A stretch of DNA of 5,874 nucleotides from Pseudomonadota bacterium (GCA_016522385.1 JAEKFU010000634.1:1-5874); one strand, 5' to 3'; shown: positions 1 through 5,874, counted from the first letter of the stretch. Notes: generated by a model not told the origin, from the sequence alone. A program made the numbers and translations.

Positions 1-1
1 A

Positions 2-862
2 ATTTACGATTGGATCTTTGCCAAAGGCATCTTTGAATTCGCCAGCGAGCAAATTACCGACGAAACTGACCAAATAAACCTTATAGTGGATAAGGCCTTC
101 GTGCGCATCGGCAATAAGGATGCTGTCCCTCTTTTCTTGAAGGCGGGGTACTACACAAGCCCCTTTGGCAACTTCGACAGCATGCATATCGAAGACCCTC
201 TGACGCTCACTGCTTTTGAGGTAACGGGGGAAGGTGTCGAAGTATTTTATGACGGCGGTGAGAGCTTTTTGGCACAAATCTTCGTTTTCCGCGGAACGCG
301 TGATCCGACGATTCGTCAGTTCAGGGGTGAGAAACCTGAAAAACAGCGTCAGGAGTGGCGTCTGGGTGGGGGGCTGTCGCATACCACGGAGATTTCTGAC
401 GATCTTAAGTTGAAAACAGAATTATACCTCACCAATTCGATCTACAGTGCAGGTGACCTGATCAATCTAGTGCCATTCCGGGACGGAAGGCTTGGCGGCA
501 GTGCGAAAATGGGTATCGAATTTGGCGACTATTCGGCGAGCGCACAGTATGTGACGGCCTTTGAGACAGTGACTTTCGTTGAGGATGATGAATCCAGCAC
601 ATCAACGCCTGCCGCCCTGGCCGTGGAACTGGTTGCCAGCCACGAGTTTGAGAATTTTACCGGTTTTCTGGCGCCAGGATATTCCCGGACCTGGGGTCTG
701 GCGAACATTGTACCAGAACACCAAGTTTTAGTGACAGCAGGGATTGAGTTAGAATCGCTCGAACTGAGTTTCGAATATGGCCACCAATGGGATTATATCT
801 CAGAGGACGATGGGCGTAGGCATGCGCACTTTATAACTGCGCAGATGACTTACACTTGGTGA
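2..862 (+). CDS. Outer-membrane beta-barrel porin, LbtU siderophore-porin-like (5' end missing)
   Basis: The frame is open from the window edge to the TGA at 860-862, so 286 residues of the C-terminal part are visible. The true start and signal peptide lie outside the window; the in-frame GTG at 86 is internal and should not be taken as the start. The visible protein has alternating polar and hydrophobic stretches typical of beta-strands and ends in the aromatic signature MTYTW, as outer-membrane barrels do for BAM-dependent insertion. The segment AGYYTSPFGNFDS followed by IEDPLTL matches, from memory, the pattern of LbtU-family porins (G-Y-x-PFG-x-F-x-S, then DPLTL). LbtU of Legionella is a plug-less outer-membrane receptor for the siderophore legiobactin; most homologues have no tested substrate. 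No siderophore gene lies nearby, so iron uptake is a family-based inference. A generic porin is the alternative. The barrel call is firm, the family call moderate. Confidence 0.68.
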   Translation: MYDWIFAKGIFEFASEQITDETDQINLIVDKAFVRIGNKDAVPLFLKAGYYTSPFGNFDSMHIEDPLTLTAFEVTGEGVEVFYDGGESFLAQIFVFRGTRDPTIRQFRGEKPEKQRQEWRLGGGLSHTTEISDDLKLKTELYLTNSIYSAGDLINLVPFRDGRLGGSAKMGIEFGDYSASAQYVTAFETVTFVEDDESSTSTPAALAVELVASHEFENFTGFLAPGYSRTWGLANIVPEHQVLVTAGIELESLELSFEYGHQWDYISEDDGRRHAHFITAQMTYTW

Positions 863-1164
863 CTCGAAATGTCTAATTCTGCGGCAGAGACTCGAAAGTC
901 AGTGCGGCTAGCTTGAAACTACCTAAGAAATTTTCTGCGATTACTGGACGCTGTACTCTTCTTTCAGCTTTCTTACGAACTGCGTCATAGGTAACGGATA
1001 GCGGGCGCTCCTAAAATTCCGACAGCTCGAAATTTAACAATTCAACGACGATCAATAATACTCATTTGCCGTTAAAGCCGGTTACCCAGTTCATATAAGG
1101 GGGATTTAGCTGACATCAGGCTCGGATGTCTCGTGTGGATGGCTCCTGCGGCGCAAGATTTTGT
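863..1164. other. Intergenic stretch without a recognisable gene
   Basis: I see no coding region in any frame here that looks real. Stop codons are frequent and no frame gives a familiar protein. There is no GC-rich hairpin followed by a T-run after the porin stop, so no intrinsic terminator can be named. The only structures are small: the motif GACTCGAAA occurs twice (861-869 and 889-897), the second time inside the short dyad GACT-CGAA-AGTC, and a 6-bp inverted repeat lies at 1112-1130. The right-hand part adjoins the transposase remnant and may be decayed insertion-sequence DNA, but I could not recognise an OrfB fragment in it. Confidence 0.5.
1112..1130. repeat. Small inverted repeat (6-bp arms, 7-nt loop)
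   Basis: GACATC at 1112-1117 and GATGTC at 1125-1130 are perfect reverse complements around a 7-base loop. The structure lies just past the 3' end of the minus-strand transposase remnant. It has no flanking T-run, so it is not a convincing terminator, and an arm of this length can arise by chance. Confidence 0.3.
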
Positions 1165-1320
1165 TTAAGTTTCCGGCACGACTTTGCGCAGCCGAACATT
1201 ATTTCGTTCAAGCTCCTTCAGCCTGCGCGCTTGGCTGAATTCCATGCCACTGTACTCGCGTTGCCGGCGACAGTAACTCTGCTCTGACACGCCAAGCCCG
1301 AGGCAAGTCTCGCAGACCGT
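1165..1320 (-). pseudogene. Decayed IS3-family transposase OrfA fragment
   Basis: Read on the minus strand from 1320 down to the TAA at 1167-1165, the frame gives 51 residues that include LGVSEQSYCRRQREYSGM and then QARRLKELERNNVRLRKVV. From memory this matches the OrfA of IS3-family elements (IS407-like branch), where the usual pattern is GVSEQTYYRWRxEYGG, then QARRLKELExENxRLRRxVxxLTLDKxIL. OrfA normally carries the helix-turn-helix that binds the element's ends, followed by a leucine-zipper-like helix. Here the usual Tyr-Trp of the YYRW motif reads Cys-Arg, the GG is SG, and a stop interrupts the protein where LTLDK would begin. The next frame continues with LNKIL, suggesting a frameshift near 1170. 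Upstream of 1320 an in-frame TAG stops the reading and the N-terminal helix-turn-helix start is absent. I recognised no OrfB, and no terminal inverted repeats could be set. It is a dead relic of transposition. Confidence 0.7.
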
Positions 1321-1347
1321 CTAGAGCATTTCATGTTGATTTAGAAC
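1320..1347. repeat. Possible dispersed intergenic repeat fragment
   Basis: The stretch beginning TCTAGAGCATTTCATGTTGA and ending at TTTAGAAC resembles, from memory, one arm of an intergenic palindromic repeat common in Rhizobiales genomes (forms like CTAGAGCATTTC, then TGTTGATT, then GAAT). The second arm is not visible here, so if real it is half an element. It starts exactly where the transposase homology stops, which suggests a recombination or insertion boundary. Identification is by recall only and tentative. Confidence 0.3.
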
Positions 1348-1587
1348 CTATCCTGTCAAACCAACGCCACAACCTGAATCTCAAGAGATCCTAGAACGCA
1401 AACATCCACCGCCATGTCGCTCTCATGCCGGCACACCTGAAGGTAGCTAAGGTGGATTTTGCCGTACCCGGAGCCGCGTTCAACACCGGATCTAATCCAG
1501 ACTCGGTCGGTTAATTCTGGGGATCCGATGTTTGTATGGGCCAGCATGGATTGCTATGCGCAGGTGCGCGGTTCGAAGGGGTCAGAC
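1348..1587. other. Stretch without a supported gene
   Basis: Two overlapping frames are open here, one on each strand (minus 1547-1356 and plus from 1459). Neither gives a recognisable protein, and neither has a ribosome binding site in front of its nominal start. I treat both as chance openings in decayed DNA. No tRNA, terminator or insertion-sequence end could be recognised. Confidence 0.4.
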
Positions 1588-1710
1588 ATGGAGGAATATG
1601 AGACGCTGTTCGACCCGTTCGAGACCCTTCTGGCAATGGGTTACGCTGATAAAAAAGTGTTCGGTCTCAGTAAATTACGTTCCGTGGAAGAATTCCGCCG
1701 CATGACCTAG
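1588..1710 (+). CDS. Doubtful small hypothetical protein (40 aa) or gene remnant
   Basis: From the ATG at 1588 the frame runs 40 residues to a TAG at 1708-1710 (MEEYETLFDPF, then ETLLAMGYADKKVFGLSK, ending RRMT). A plausible Shine-Dalgarno sequence, GAAGGGG, lies at 1575-1581, six bases before the ATG; this is why I prefer this start over the upstream in-frame ATGs at 1459 and 1528. The composition is charged and rather protein-like, with no membrane segment, cysteine or known motif. I recognise no family. It may be the C-terminal stub of a gene lost to rearrangement, since it lies in the same decayed stretch as the transposase relic. It could equally be a chance frame. Confidence 0.22.
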   Translation: MEEYETLFDPFETLLAMGYADKKVFGLSKLRSVEEFRRMT

Positions 1711-1773
1711 GAAATCGCCGATTTCCGGAGCTTCAAACGAGCCAAATTCTAAGCTTCATACAAGCCCATTCCC

Positions 1774-1837
1774 AACCTTGCGCCCGGATAAATTATCCCG
1801 GACCCTAGGTAAGTTAGCGATCTAACCTTGTGCCCGG
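1774..1837. repeat. Pair of 14-bp direct repeats enclosing two dyads
   Basis: AACCTTGCGCCCGG (1774-1787) and AACCTTGTGCCCGG (1824-1837) agree at 13 of 14 positions and are exactly 50 bp apart start to start. Between and overlapping them lie two dyads: the perfect palindrome GGATAA-A-TTATCC (1786-1798), and GTTAG-CGAT-CTAAC (1813-1826), whose right arm overlaps the second repeat. The cluster sits about 140-205 bp upstream of the first gene of the efflux operon. Such an arrangement could be an operator region, or the scar of a small mobile element. No known regulator site could be matched with confidence. Confidence 0.4.
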
Positions 1838-1873
1838 CTGACACGACAGGCGCAGGCCGACGATTATCAGTAT

Positions 1874-1901
1874 TTGCAATTGAGGCAAAAGTGTGCATGA
1901 T
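1874..1901 (+). promoter_or_regulatory. Weak candidate sigma-70 promoter for the efflux operon
   Basis: TTGCAA (1874-1879) and CATGAT (1896-1901) each match the -35 and -10 consensus at four of six positions, with a 16-bp spacer. The position, about 80 bp before the ATG of the small membrane-protein gene, is plausible. The match is weak and other placements nearby score almost as well, so this is only a candidate. Confidence 0.2.
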
Positions 1902-1978
1902 TGTTTTACCGAGCAAAGAAATGAACAACAGGCTACGTCAGTCGAAAATACTTCGTTGCGTAGGTATTGGGTAGCGTG

Positions 1979-2344
1979 ATGTCAGTTGTTAGAAGTGTTC
2001 TTAACGTTGTCACGGTTGTTGTCCTAGGATCATTTATCCTTATGGCAACAAATTCTCTGATCTATGCTTTTCGGGAAACCGACTCTTTCCTAAGTGGGGC
2101 TGTCCAATATCGTATCTGGCTAATTTTTTTAGCCTGTATACCTGCCGGACTCCTCGCCTTTCGTCATCTTTCAATCATGTGTTTGTTGGAACTGTGTCCC
2201 TCTCACGAGGCTTGGGGGACGGGGGCGCCCAATGCGGGTAAGCGCTCAATAGAGACAGTTGCGATGAATTCAATTCCGGCATTGCCTGGCAATCCGGTCC
2301 CCGCAGGTGTCAATTCTGGAGGGGGTCGTTACTGCATGCGGTGA
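1979..2344 (+). CDS. Two-helix inner-membrane protein of unknown function, first gene of the efflux operon
   Basis: I do not recognise this 121-residue protein. From the ATG at 1979 it has two hydrophobic helices, about residues 8-30 (VVTVVVLGSFILMA core) and 45-61 (IWLIFLACIPAGLLAF). A short loop with RETDS lies between them, and a polar, glycine- and proline-rich tail of about 50 residues follows. Arg5 before helix 1 and Arg62-His63 after helix 2 predict both ends in the cytoplasm and the loop in the periplasm. Cysteines are at 52, 68, 73 and 119; the tail begins LCPSHEAWG. In-frame TTG (1967) and GTG (1976) are alternative starts; none has a good Shine-Dalgarno, and I chose the ATG. Its stop is 28 bp before the RND permease start on the same strand, so cotranscription is likely. 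It may be an accessory or assembly factor for the pump, which is inference from position only. Confidence 0.6.
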   Translation: MSVVRSVLNVVTVVVLGSFILMATNSLIYAFRETDSFLSGAVQYRIWLIFLACIPAGLLAFRHLSIMCLLELCPSHEAWGTGAPNAGKRSIETVAMNSIPALPGNPVPAGVNSGGGRYCMR

Positions 2345-2357
2345 CCCTGCAAATCAA

Positions 2358-2363
2358 AAGGAG
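2358..2363 (+). promoter_or_regulatory. Ribosome binding site of the RND permease gene
   Basis: AAGGAG lies nine bases before the GTG at 2373. It is a near-perfect Shine-Dalgarno and supports GTG as the start, with a conventional RND N-terminus (MLNWII). It follows the stop of the upstream gene by only 13 bases. Confidence 0.75.
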
Positions 2364-2372
2364 AATTGAATC

Positions 2373-5300
2373 GTGTTGAACTGGATCATTGAATCGAGTT
2401 TGCGGAACCGGTTCCTGGTAATTGCGGTTTCGGCGCTCATGATTGTCTCTGCTGTAACCCAGTTGCGAAACTTGCCGGTCAACGTCCTCCCGGAGTTCTC
2501 ACCGCCATATGTCGAAGTTCAGACCGAGGCCCTTGGTTTGTCTGCCACCGAAGTGGAGCAGCTGATCACGGTTCCGCTTGAAGCGGACCTGCTCAACGGT
2601 GTGGCATGGCTCAAGACAATCCGCTCAGAATCAATTCCCGGGCTATCGTCGATCGTCCTTATATTCGAACCGGGCACCAATGTGCTGCGGGCGCGCCAAA
2701 TGGTGCAGGAGCGCCTGACCCTGGCACACGGACTGCCCAATGTTTCAAAAGCGCCGGCCATGCTGCAGCCGCTTTCATCGACAAGCCGGGTGATGAACAT
2801 AGGGCTGACGGCGAAGGAGATCTCCCATATCGACATGTCAGTGCTCGCGCGATGGACGATCAGGCCCCGGTTGATGGGTGTGCCTGGAGTGGCCAATGTA
2901 TCAATCTGGGGGCAACGGAAGCGGCAAATTCAGGTTCAGGTCGATCCGAAACATCTCAAGCAAAAGGGCGTCTCGCTTCATCAAGTGATCAAGACCGCTG
3001 GTGACGCAATGTGGGTATCACCCTTGACCTTCCTGGAATCATCGACCCCCGGCACCGGCGGATGGATCGATACGCCTAATCAAAGGCTCGGCGTGCGGCA
3101 TCTCCTGCCTATTACCACACCGGAGCAATTGGCCAAGGTTAGCGTCGTTGGCAGTTCGATGGTCCTAAGCGATGTCGCAAAGGTGGTGGAAAATCACCAG
3201 CCTCTCATCGGGGATGCGGTGGTCGCAGACGGCCCCGGTCTCATGCTTATCATTGAAAAATTTCCGTGGGCCAATACGCTTGAAGTGACACAAGGCGTGG
3301 AAAAGGCGCTCAATTCGATGCGGCCAGGTCTGTCCGGCATGGAAATCGATTCAACCCTTTTCCGACCGGCGACCTTTGTAGAAACGTCCATCGCCAATCT
3401 TTCCTGGGCGCTGTTCATCGGCGTTATTCTCGCCATTGTGGTTTTGTACGCCTTTTTTTATAACTGGCGCGTCAGTTTGATCAGCCTCGCCTCAATCGCA
3501 ACATCCCTGTCGGCGGCGGCGCTGGTGCTGTATTTCCGAGGTACAGCGATCGATGCGATGGTATTCGCCGGGCTTGTAGTGGCCCTCGCTGCCATCATCG
3601 ATGATGCCATTGTTGATGTCGTACACATTGTACAGCGGCTAGGCAACAATCGTAGCGGGGATGCTGACAAATCCGTCGCGAAAATTATTGTTGAGGCCTC
3701 GCACCAAATACGCGGTGTTATGCTCTACGCGACATTGATCGCTTTGCTGGCAGTGGTGCCGCTCTTCTTCGTTGAGAGCGTCTCCGGCGCATTCCTTCGG
3801 CCACTCGCTATTTCCTATGGCTTGGCTTTGCTGGCATCGATGTTGGTAGCATCGACAGTAACACCGACGCTGAGCTGGTTGCTCCTGTCGGACAAGCCGC
3901 TGGAGCATCAGGGTCTCTTGGCATGGTTGGGCCGCGTTTCGGTGCCTGTTGTTTCCTGGCCGGTCCGCAATCGGCCACTGGCCTATGTGGCCGCCGGTAT
4001 CTTCTTGGTTGCCGGCATCGTCGTCTGGCCTCAGCTCGGGCAGCAGGCGCTTCTGCCTTCGTTCAAGGAGAGCGATCTGCTGATTGAATGGGAAGGCGGC
4101 CCGGGCACCTCGCGTAGTGCAATGAATCGGATCGTCCAACGGGCCAGCCAAGAACTGCGCGCAATTCCAGGCGTCCGCAATGTCAGCGCCCATGTTGGCC
4201 GGGCTGTTATGTCCGACGAAGTGGTCGGGGTTAACTCGAGCGAGCTTTGGGTCAGCGTGGAAACCGGTGCCAATTATGATCGGACGGTTTCGCAGGTTCA
4301 GCAAGTGGTTGACGGTTATCCCGGCTTTTCCCAGGATGTGCTGACCTACACAAAAAAACGCATCAGAGAAGCCGTGACGGGAGAGGACGAAGCAATCATC
4401 GTGCGCGTCTACGGGCAAGATTGGAAGACCCTTCAAAGCAAGGCGGAGGAAGTTAAGAAATCTCTCGAAGGGATCAGCGGCGTCGTCGATGCGCGCATCG
4501 AGCGCCAGATCGAGGAACCGACTTTGGAAATCAAGCCAGACCTCACCAAGGCAGAACGCCACGGAATCAAGCCAGGCGATATTCGTCGTTCAGCGGCGGT
4601 ACTTTTGTCGGGCATAGAGGTCGGCAGCCTGTTCGAGGAACAGAAGGTGTTCGATGTGGTCGTATGGGGGACGCCGGAGACGCGTCATAGTACGACCAGC
4701 GTACGCGAACTTGTGATCGACACGCCCAGGGGCGAGCACGTCCGCTTGCAGGATGTGGCCGACGTGCGCATCGCGGCGACACCAATCGTGATCAAGCGCG
4801 AAGGTGTGGCACGGCGGATTGACGTTACCGCCAATGTGCGCGGACGCGACCTGGGCTCTGTTGCAAGTGATGTCGATCGTGCCATCAAGACAATGCAATT
4901 TCCGCTAGAACATCACGCCGAGGTCCTCGGAGAGTATGCAGAGCGACAGAGTGCTCTGAGGCGCGTCACCAGCTTTGCCGTTGCCGCTGCCATCGGAGTT
5001 TTCCTCCTTATGCAGGCGGCGTTCAGCAGTTGGCGCCTGGCGGCAGTGGTCACGCTGAGCTTGCCAGTGGCCATTTCCGGTGGTGTGCTGGCGGCATTCA
5101 TCGGCGGCGGCACGATCTCGATTGGCTCGCTCGCCGGATTGCTGGCAGTCTTCGTAATCGCCACACGTAGCAGTATCGGGCTGGTTAAACACTTCCAGAA
5201 TCTCGAATTCCATGAAGGCCAGGCCTTCGGCCCGGAGCTAGTTCAGCGCGGATTGACGGAGCGCATCGGACCGATCTTGATGACGGCGCTGATAACGGCT

Positions 5301-5513
5301 CTGGTCCTCGCACCTCTGGTGTTGTTCGGTAACATTGCCGGTCTCGAGATCGTTAACCCGATGGCGATTGTCATTCTAGGTGGCCTGGTCACTTCAACAC
5401 TTGTCAACCTGTGGATTTTGCCCGCGCTGTATCTGCAGTTCGGAACGGACCAGAAGCCTGAAGTGTCTAGGGATGAGCCGTCTATTTCTGAGATCAAGAC
5501 AGGAGCAGTTTAG
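2373..5513 (+). CDS. RND efflux permease, CusA/CzcA-related branch
   Basis: This is a complete 1046-residue RND pump, the normal length for the family. It is a proton-driven inner-membrane trimer that expels substrate through an adaptor and outer-membrane channel. Visible order: TM1 about 13-31, first porter region about 35-335, TM2-TM6 about 345-505, TM7 about 537-556, second porter region about 560-865, TM8-TM12 about 868-1023, then a short cytoplasmic tail. The proton-relay residues are recognisable: Asp410-Asp411 in TM4 (IIDDAIVDV), Arg932 in TM10 at the AcrB Lys940 position, and Arg964 and Thr971 in TM11 (RIGPILMT). PGLSSIVLIFEPGT and GPELVQRGLTERIGPILMTA, with PMAIVILGGLVTSTLVN after it, place it, from memory, in a branch annotated as CusA/CzcA-like or simply RND permease. 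The CusA Met573 position is Glu572 here, so copper or silver export is not supported and the substrate is unknown. The adaptor gene follows immediately. Confidence 0.93.
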   Translation: MLNWIIESSLRNRFLVIAVSALMIVSAVTQLRNLPVNVLPEFSPPYVEVQTEALGLSATEVEQLITVPLEADLLNGVAWLKTIRSESIPGLSSIVLIFEPGTNVLRARQMVQERLTLAHGLPNVSKAPAMLQPLSSTSRVMNIGLTAKEISHIDMSVLARWTIRPRLMGVPGVANVSIWGQRKRQIQVQVDPKHLKQKGVSLHQVIKTAGDAMWVSPLTFLESSTPGTGGWIDTPNQRLGVRHLLPITTPEQLAKVSVVGSSMVLSDVAKVVENHQPLIGDAVVADGPGLMLIIEKFPWANTLEVTQGVEKALNSMRPGLSGMEIDSTLFRPATFVETSIANLSWALFIGVILAIVVLYAFFYNWRVSLISLASIATSLSAAALVLYFRGTAIDAMVFAGLVVALAAIIDDAIVDVVHIVQRLGNNRSGDADKSVAKIIVEASHQIRGVMLYATLIALLAVVPLFFVESVSGAFLRPLAISYGLALLASMLVASTVTPTLSWLLLSDKPLEHQGLLAWLGRVSVPVVSWPVRNRPLAYVAAGIFLVAGIVVWPQLGQQALLPSFKESDLLIEWEGGPGTSRSAMNRIVQRASQELRAIPGVRNVSAHVGRAVMSDEVVGVNSSELWVSVETGANYDRTVSQVQQVVDGYPGFSQDVLTYTKKRIREAVTGEDEAIIVRVYGQDWKTLQSKAEEVKKSLEGISGVVDARIERQIEEPTLEIKPDLTKAERHGIKPGDIRRSAAVLLSGIEVGSLFEEQKVFDVVVWGTPETRHSTTSVRELVIDTPRGEHVRLQDVADVRIAATPIVIKREGVARRIDVTANVRGRDLGSVASDVDRAIKTMQFPLEHHAEVLGEYAERQSALRRVTSFAVAAAIGVFLLMQAAFSSWRLAAVVTLSLPVAISGGVLAAFIGGGTISIGSLAGLLAVFVIATRSSIGLVKHFQNLEFHEGQAFGPELVQRGLTERIGPILMTALITALVLAPLVLFGNIAGLEIVNPMAIVILGGLVTSTLVNLWILPALYLQFGTDQKPEVSRDEPSISEIKTGAV
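5501..5505 (+). promoter_or_regulatory. Ribosome binding site of the adaptor gene, inside the permease gene
   Basis: AGGAG lies within the last codons of the permease, eight bases before the ATG at 5514. It fixes the adaptor start directly after the permease TAG (5511-5513) and suggests translational coupling. Confidence 0.7.
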
Positions 5514-5874
5514 ATGCAATACATTGAAAGATGCATGTTTGCAGCCGTAGTGAGTGTTGCCGGATTGCAGCTCTCAGGATGTGGCGAGCAGTCAAACTAC
5601 ACCAAGATCGAACCAGCGCACGTTGAACATGTTGAGGGTTCGAAACTCAACAGCGTGACGTTGACCGAAAAAGCGATCGAGCGGATCGACCTCAAAACGG
5701 CAGTGGTTCGCGAAACGCAAGTGACCGGCGAGTCCGGTGCGAACGTGAGCCGCAAGGTGGTTCCCTACTCTTCGCTGATTTACGACACACATGGCGACAC
5801 GTGGGTCTACATAAGTCCCGCACCACGGAAGTTCGTCAGGCATCCCGTCAAGATTGACTACATTGAAGGTGACC
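5514..5874 (+). CDS. RND periplasmic adaptor lipoprotein, HlyD/MFP family (3' end missing)
   Basis: The frame starts at the ATG directly abutting the permease stop and runs off the window, giving 120 residues. The N-terminus is a lipoprotein signal peptide: hydrophobic AAVVSVAGLQ followed by the lipobox LSGC with Cys23 as the predicted lipidation site. Gly24 at +2 gives no sign of inner-membrane retention, though adaptors of this kind are usually anchored there. The stretch VTLTEKAIERIDLKTAVV matches the usual beginning of membrane-fusion proteins of RND systems. VPYSSLIYDTHGDTWVYISP and the following FVRHPVKIDYIEGD resemble, from memory, adaptors encoded beside this permease branch. The protein would link the inner-membrane pump to an outer-membrane factor. 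The hairpin and remaining barrel domains, if present, lie beyond the window. No histidine- or methionine-rich metal-binding N-terminus is visible, unlike some CusB/CzcB relatives. Confidence 0.85.
   Translation, partial: MQYIERCMFAAVVSVAGLQLSGCGEQSNYTKIEPAHVEHVEGSKLNSVTLTEKAIERIDLKTAVVRETQVTGESGANVSRKVVPYSSLIYDTHGDTWVYISPAPRKFVRHPVKIDYIEGD

Noticed and set aside
86..862. GTG at 86 as the start of the porin
   Set aside because: The same frame is open from base 2 with porin-like sequence (VDKAFVRIGN continues an upstream strand), and a start here would leave no signal peptide.
863..900. GACTCGAAA direct repeat and small dyad after the porin stop as a terminator
   Set aside because: The stem is only four base pairs and no T-run follows.
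1404..1457. ATCCACC (1404-1410) and GGTGGAT (1451-1457) as insertion-sequence ends
   Set aside because: Only 7 bp, 40 bp apart, no transposase between them and no flanking target duplication; expected by chance.
1356..1547. Minus-strand frame of 63 codons between the transposase relic and the small plus-strand frame
   Set aside because: No recognisable motif, no ribosome binding site, and it does not continue the OrfA similarity in any frame I could follow.
3639..4562. A 307-codon open frame on the minus strand inside the permease gene
   Set aside because: It is fully antisense to strongly conserved RND coding sequence. The translation has no recognisable domain and an odd Cys/Gln/Arg-rich composition, as expected of an antisense shadow.
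5592..5843. Minus-strand open frame of 83 codons antisense to the adaptor
   Set aside because: The plus strand encodes a clear lipoprotein adaptor through the same bases, and the minus-strand product resembles nothing.
2..5874. Porin and RND system as one iron- or metal-handling island
   Set aside because: About 1.1 kb of decayed DNA separates them, nothing indicates cotranscription, and neither substrate is known from the sequence.

Overview
The window comes from a Gram-negative bacterium, most likely a proteobacterium. It encodes an outer-membrane beta-barrel, an RND inner-membrane pump and a lipoprotein periplasmic adaptor, which only make sense in a two-membrane envelope. A short intergenic sequence at 1320-1347 resembles a dispersed repeat I remember from Rhizobiales. 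That hints at an alphaproteobacterium, but the hint is weak and no rRNA or housekeeping gene is present to place it.

Layout. Positions 2-862 (+) are the 3' part of an outer-membrane porin gene that resembles the LbtU siderophore-porin family; its start lies outside the window. Positions 863-1966 hold no confident intact gene. This stretch contains a decayed IS3-family OrfA fragment on the minus strand (1165-1320). It also contains a possible dispersed-repeat fragment abutting that remnant, a very doubtful 40-residue reading frame (1588-1710), and a cluster of short direct and inverted repeats (1774-1837). Positions 1979-5874 (+) carry a tightly packed gene set: a small two-helix membrane protein of unknown function, a full-length RND permease (2373-5513), and the first 120 residues of a lipoprotein periplasmic adaptor (5514 to the window end).

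How the genes work together. The permease and adaptor look like two parts of a tripartite efflux system: a proton-driven inner-membrane pump and an adaptor anchored in the membrane and reaching into the periplasm. No TolC-type outer-membrane factor is visible; it may lie downstream or be supplied from elsewhere. The permease belongs to a branch related to CusA/CzcA by sequence, but it has a double-aspartate TM4 motif and lacks the CusA methionine at the one position I could align, so heavy-metal transport should not be assumed. The two-helix protein just upstream is the least explained part of the operon. The porin lies about 1.1 kb upstream beyond decayed DNA and is probably a separate transcription unit.

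I found no tRNA, rRNA, CRISPR array, intact insertion sequence or convincing rho-independent terminator. There is no clear evidence for a wholly new system. The best candidates for follow-up are the small membrane protein coupled to the pump and the pump's altered TM4 and TM10 motifs.
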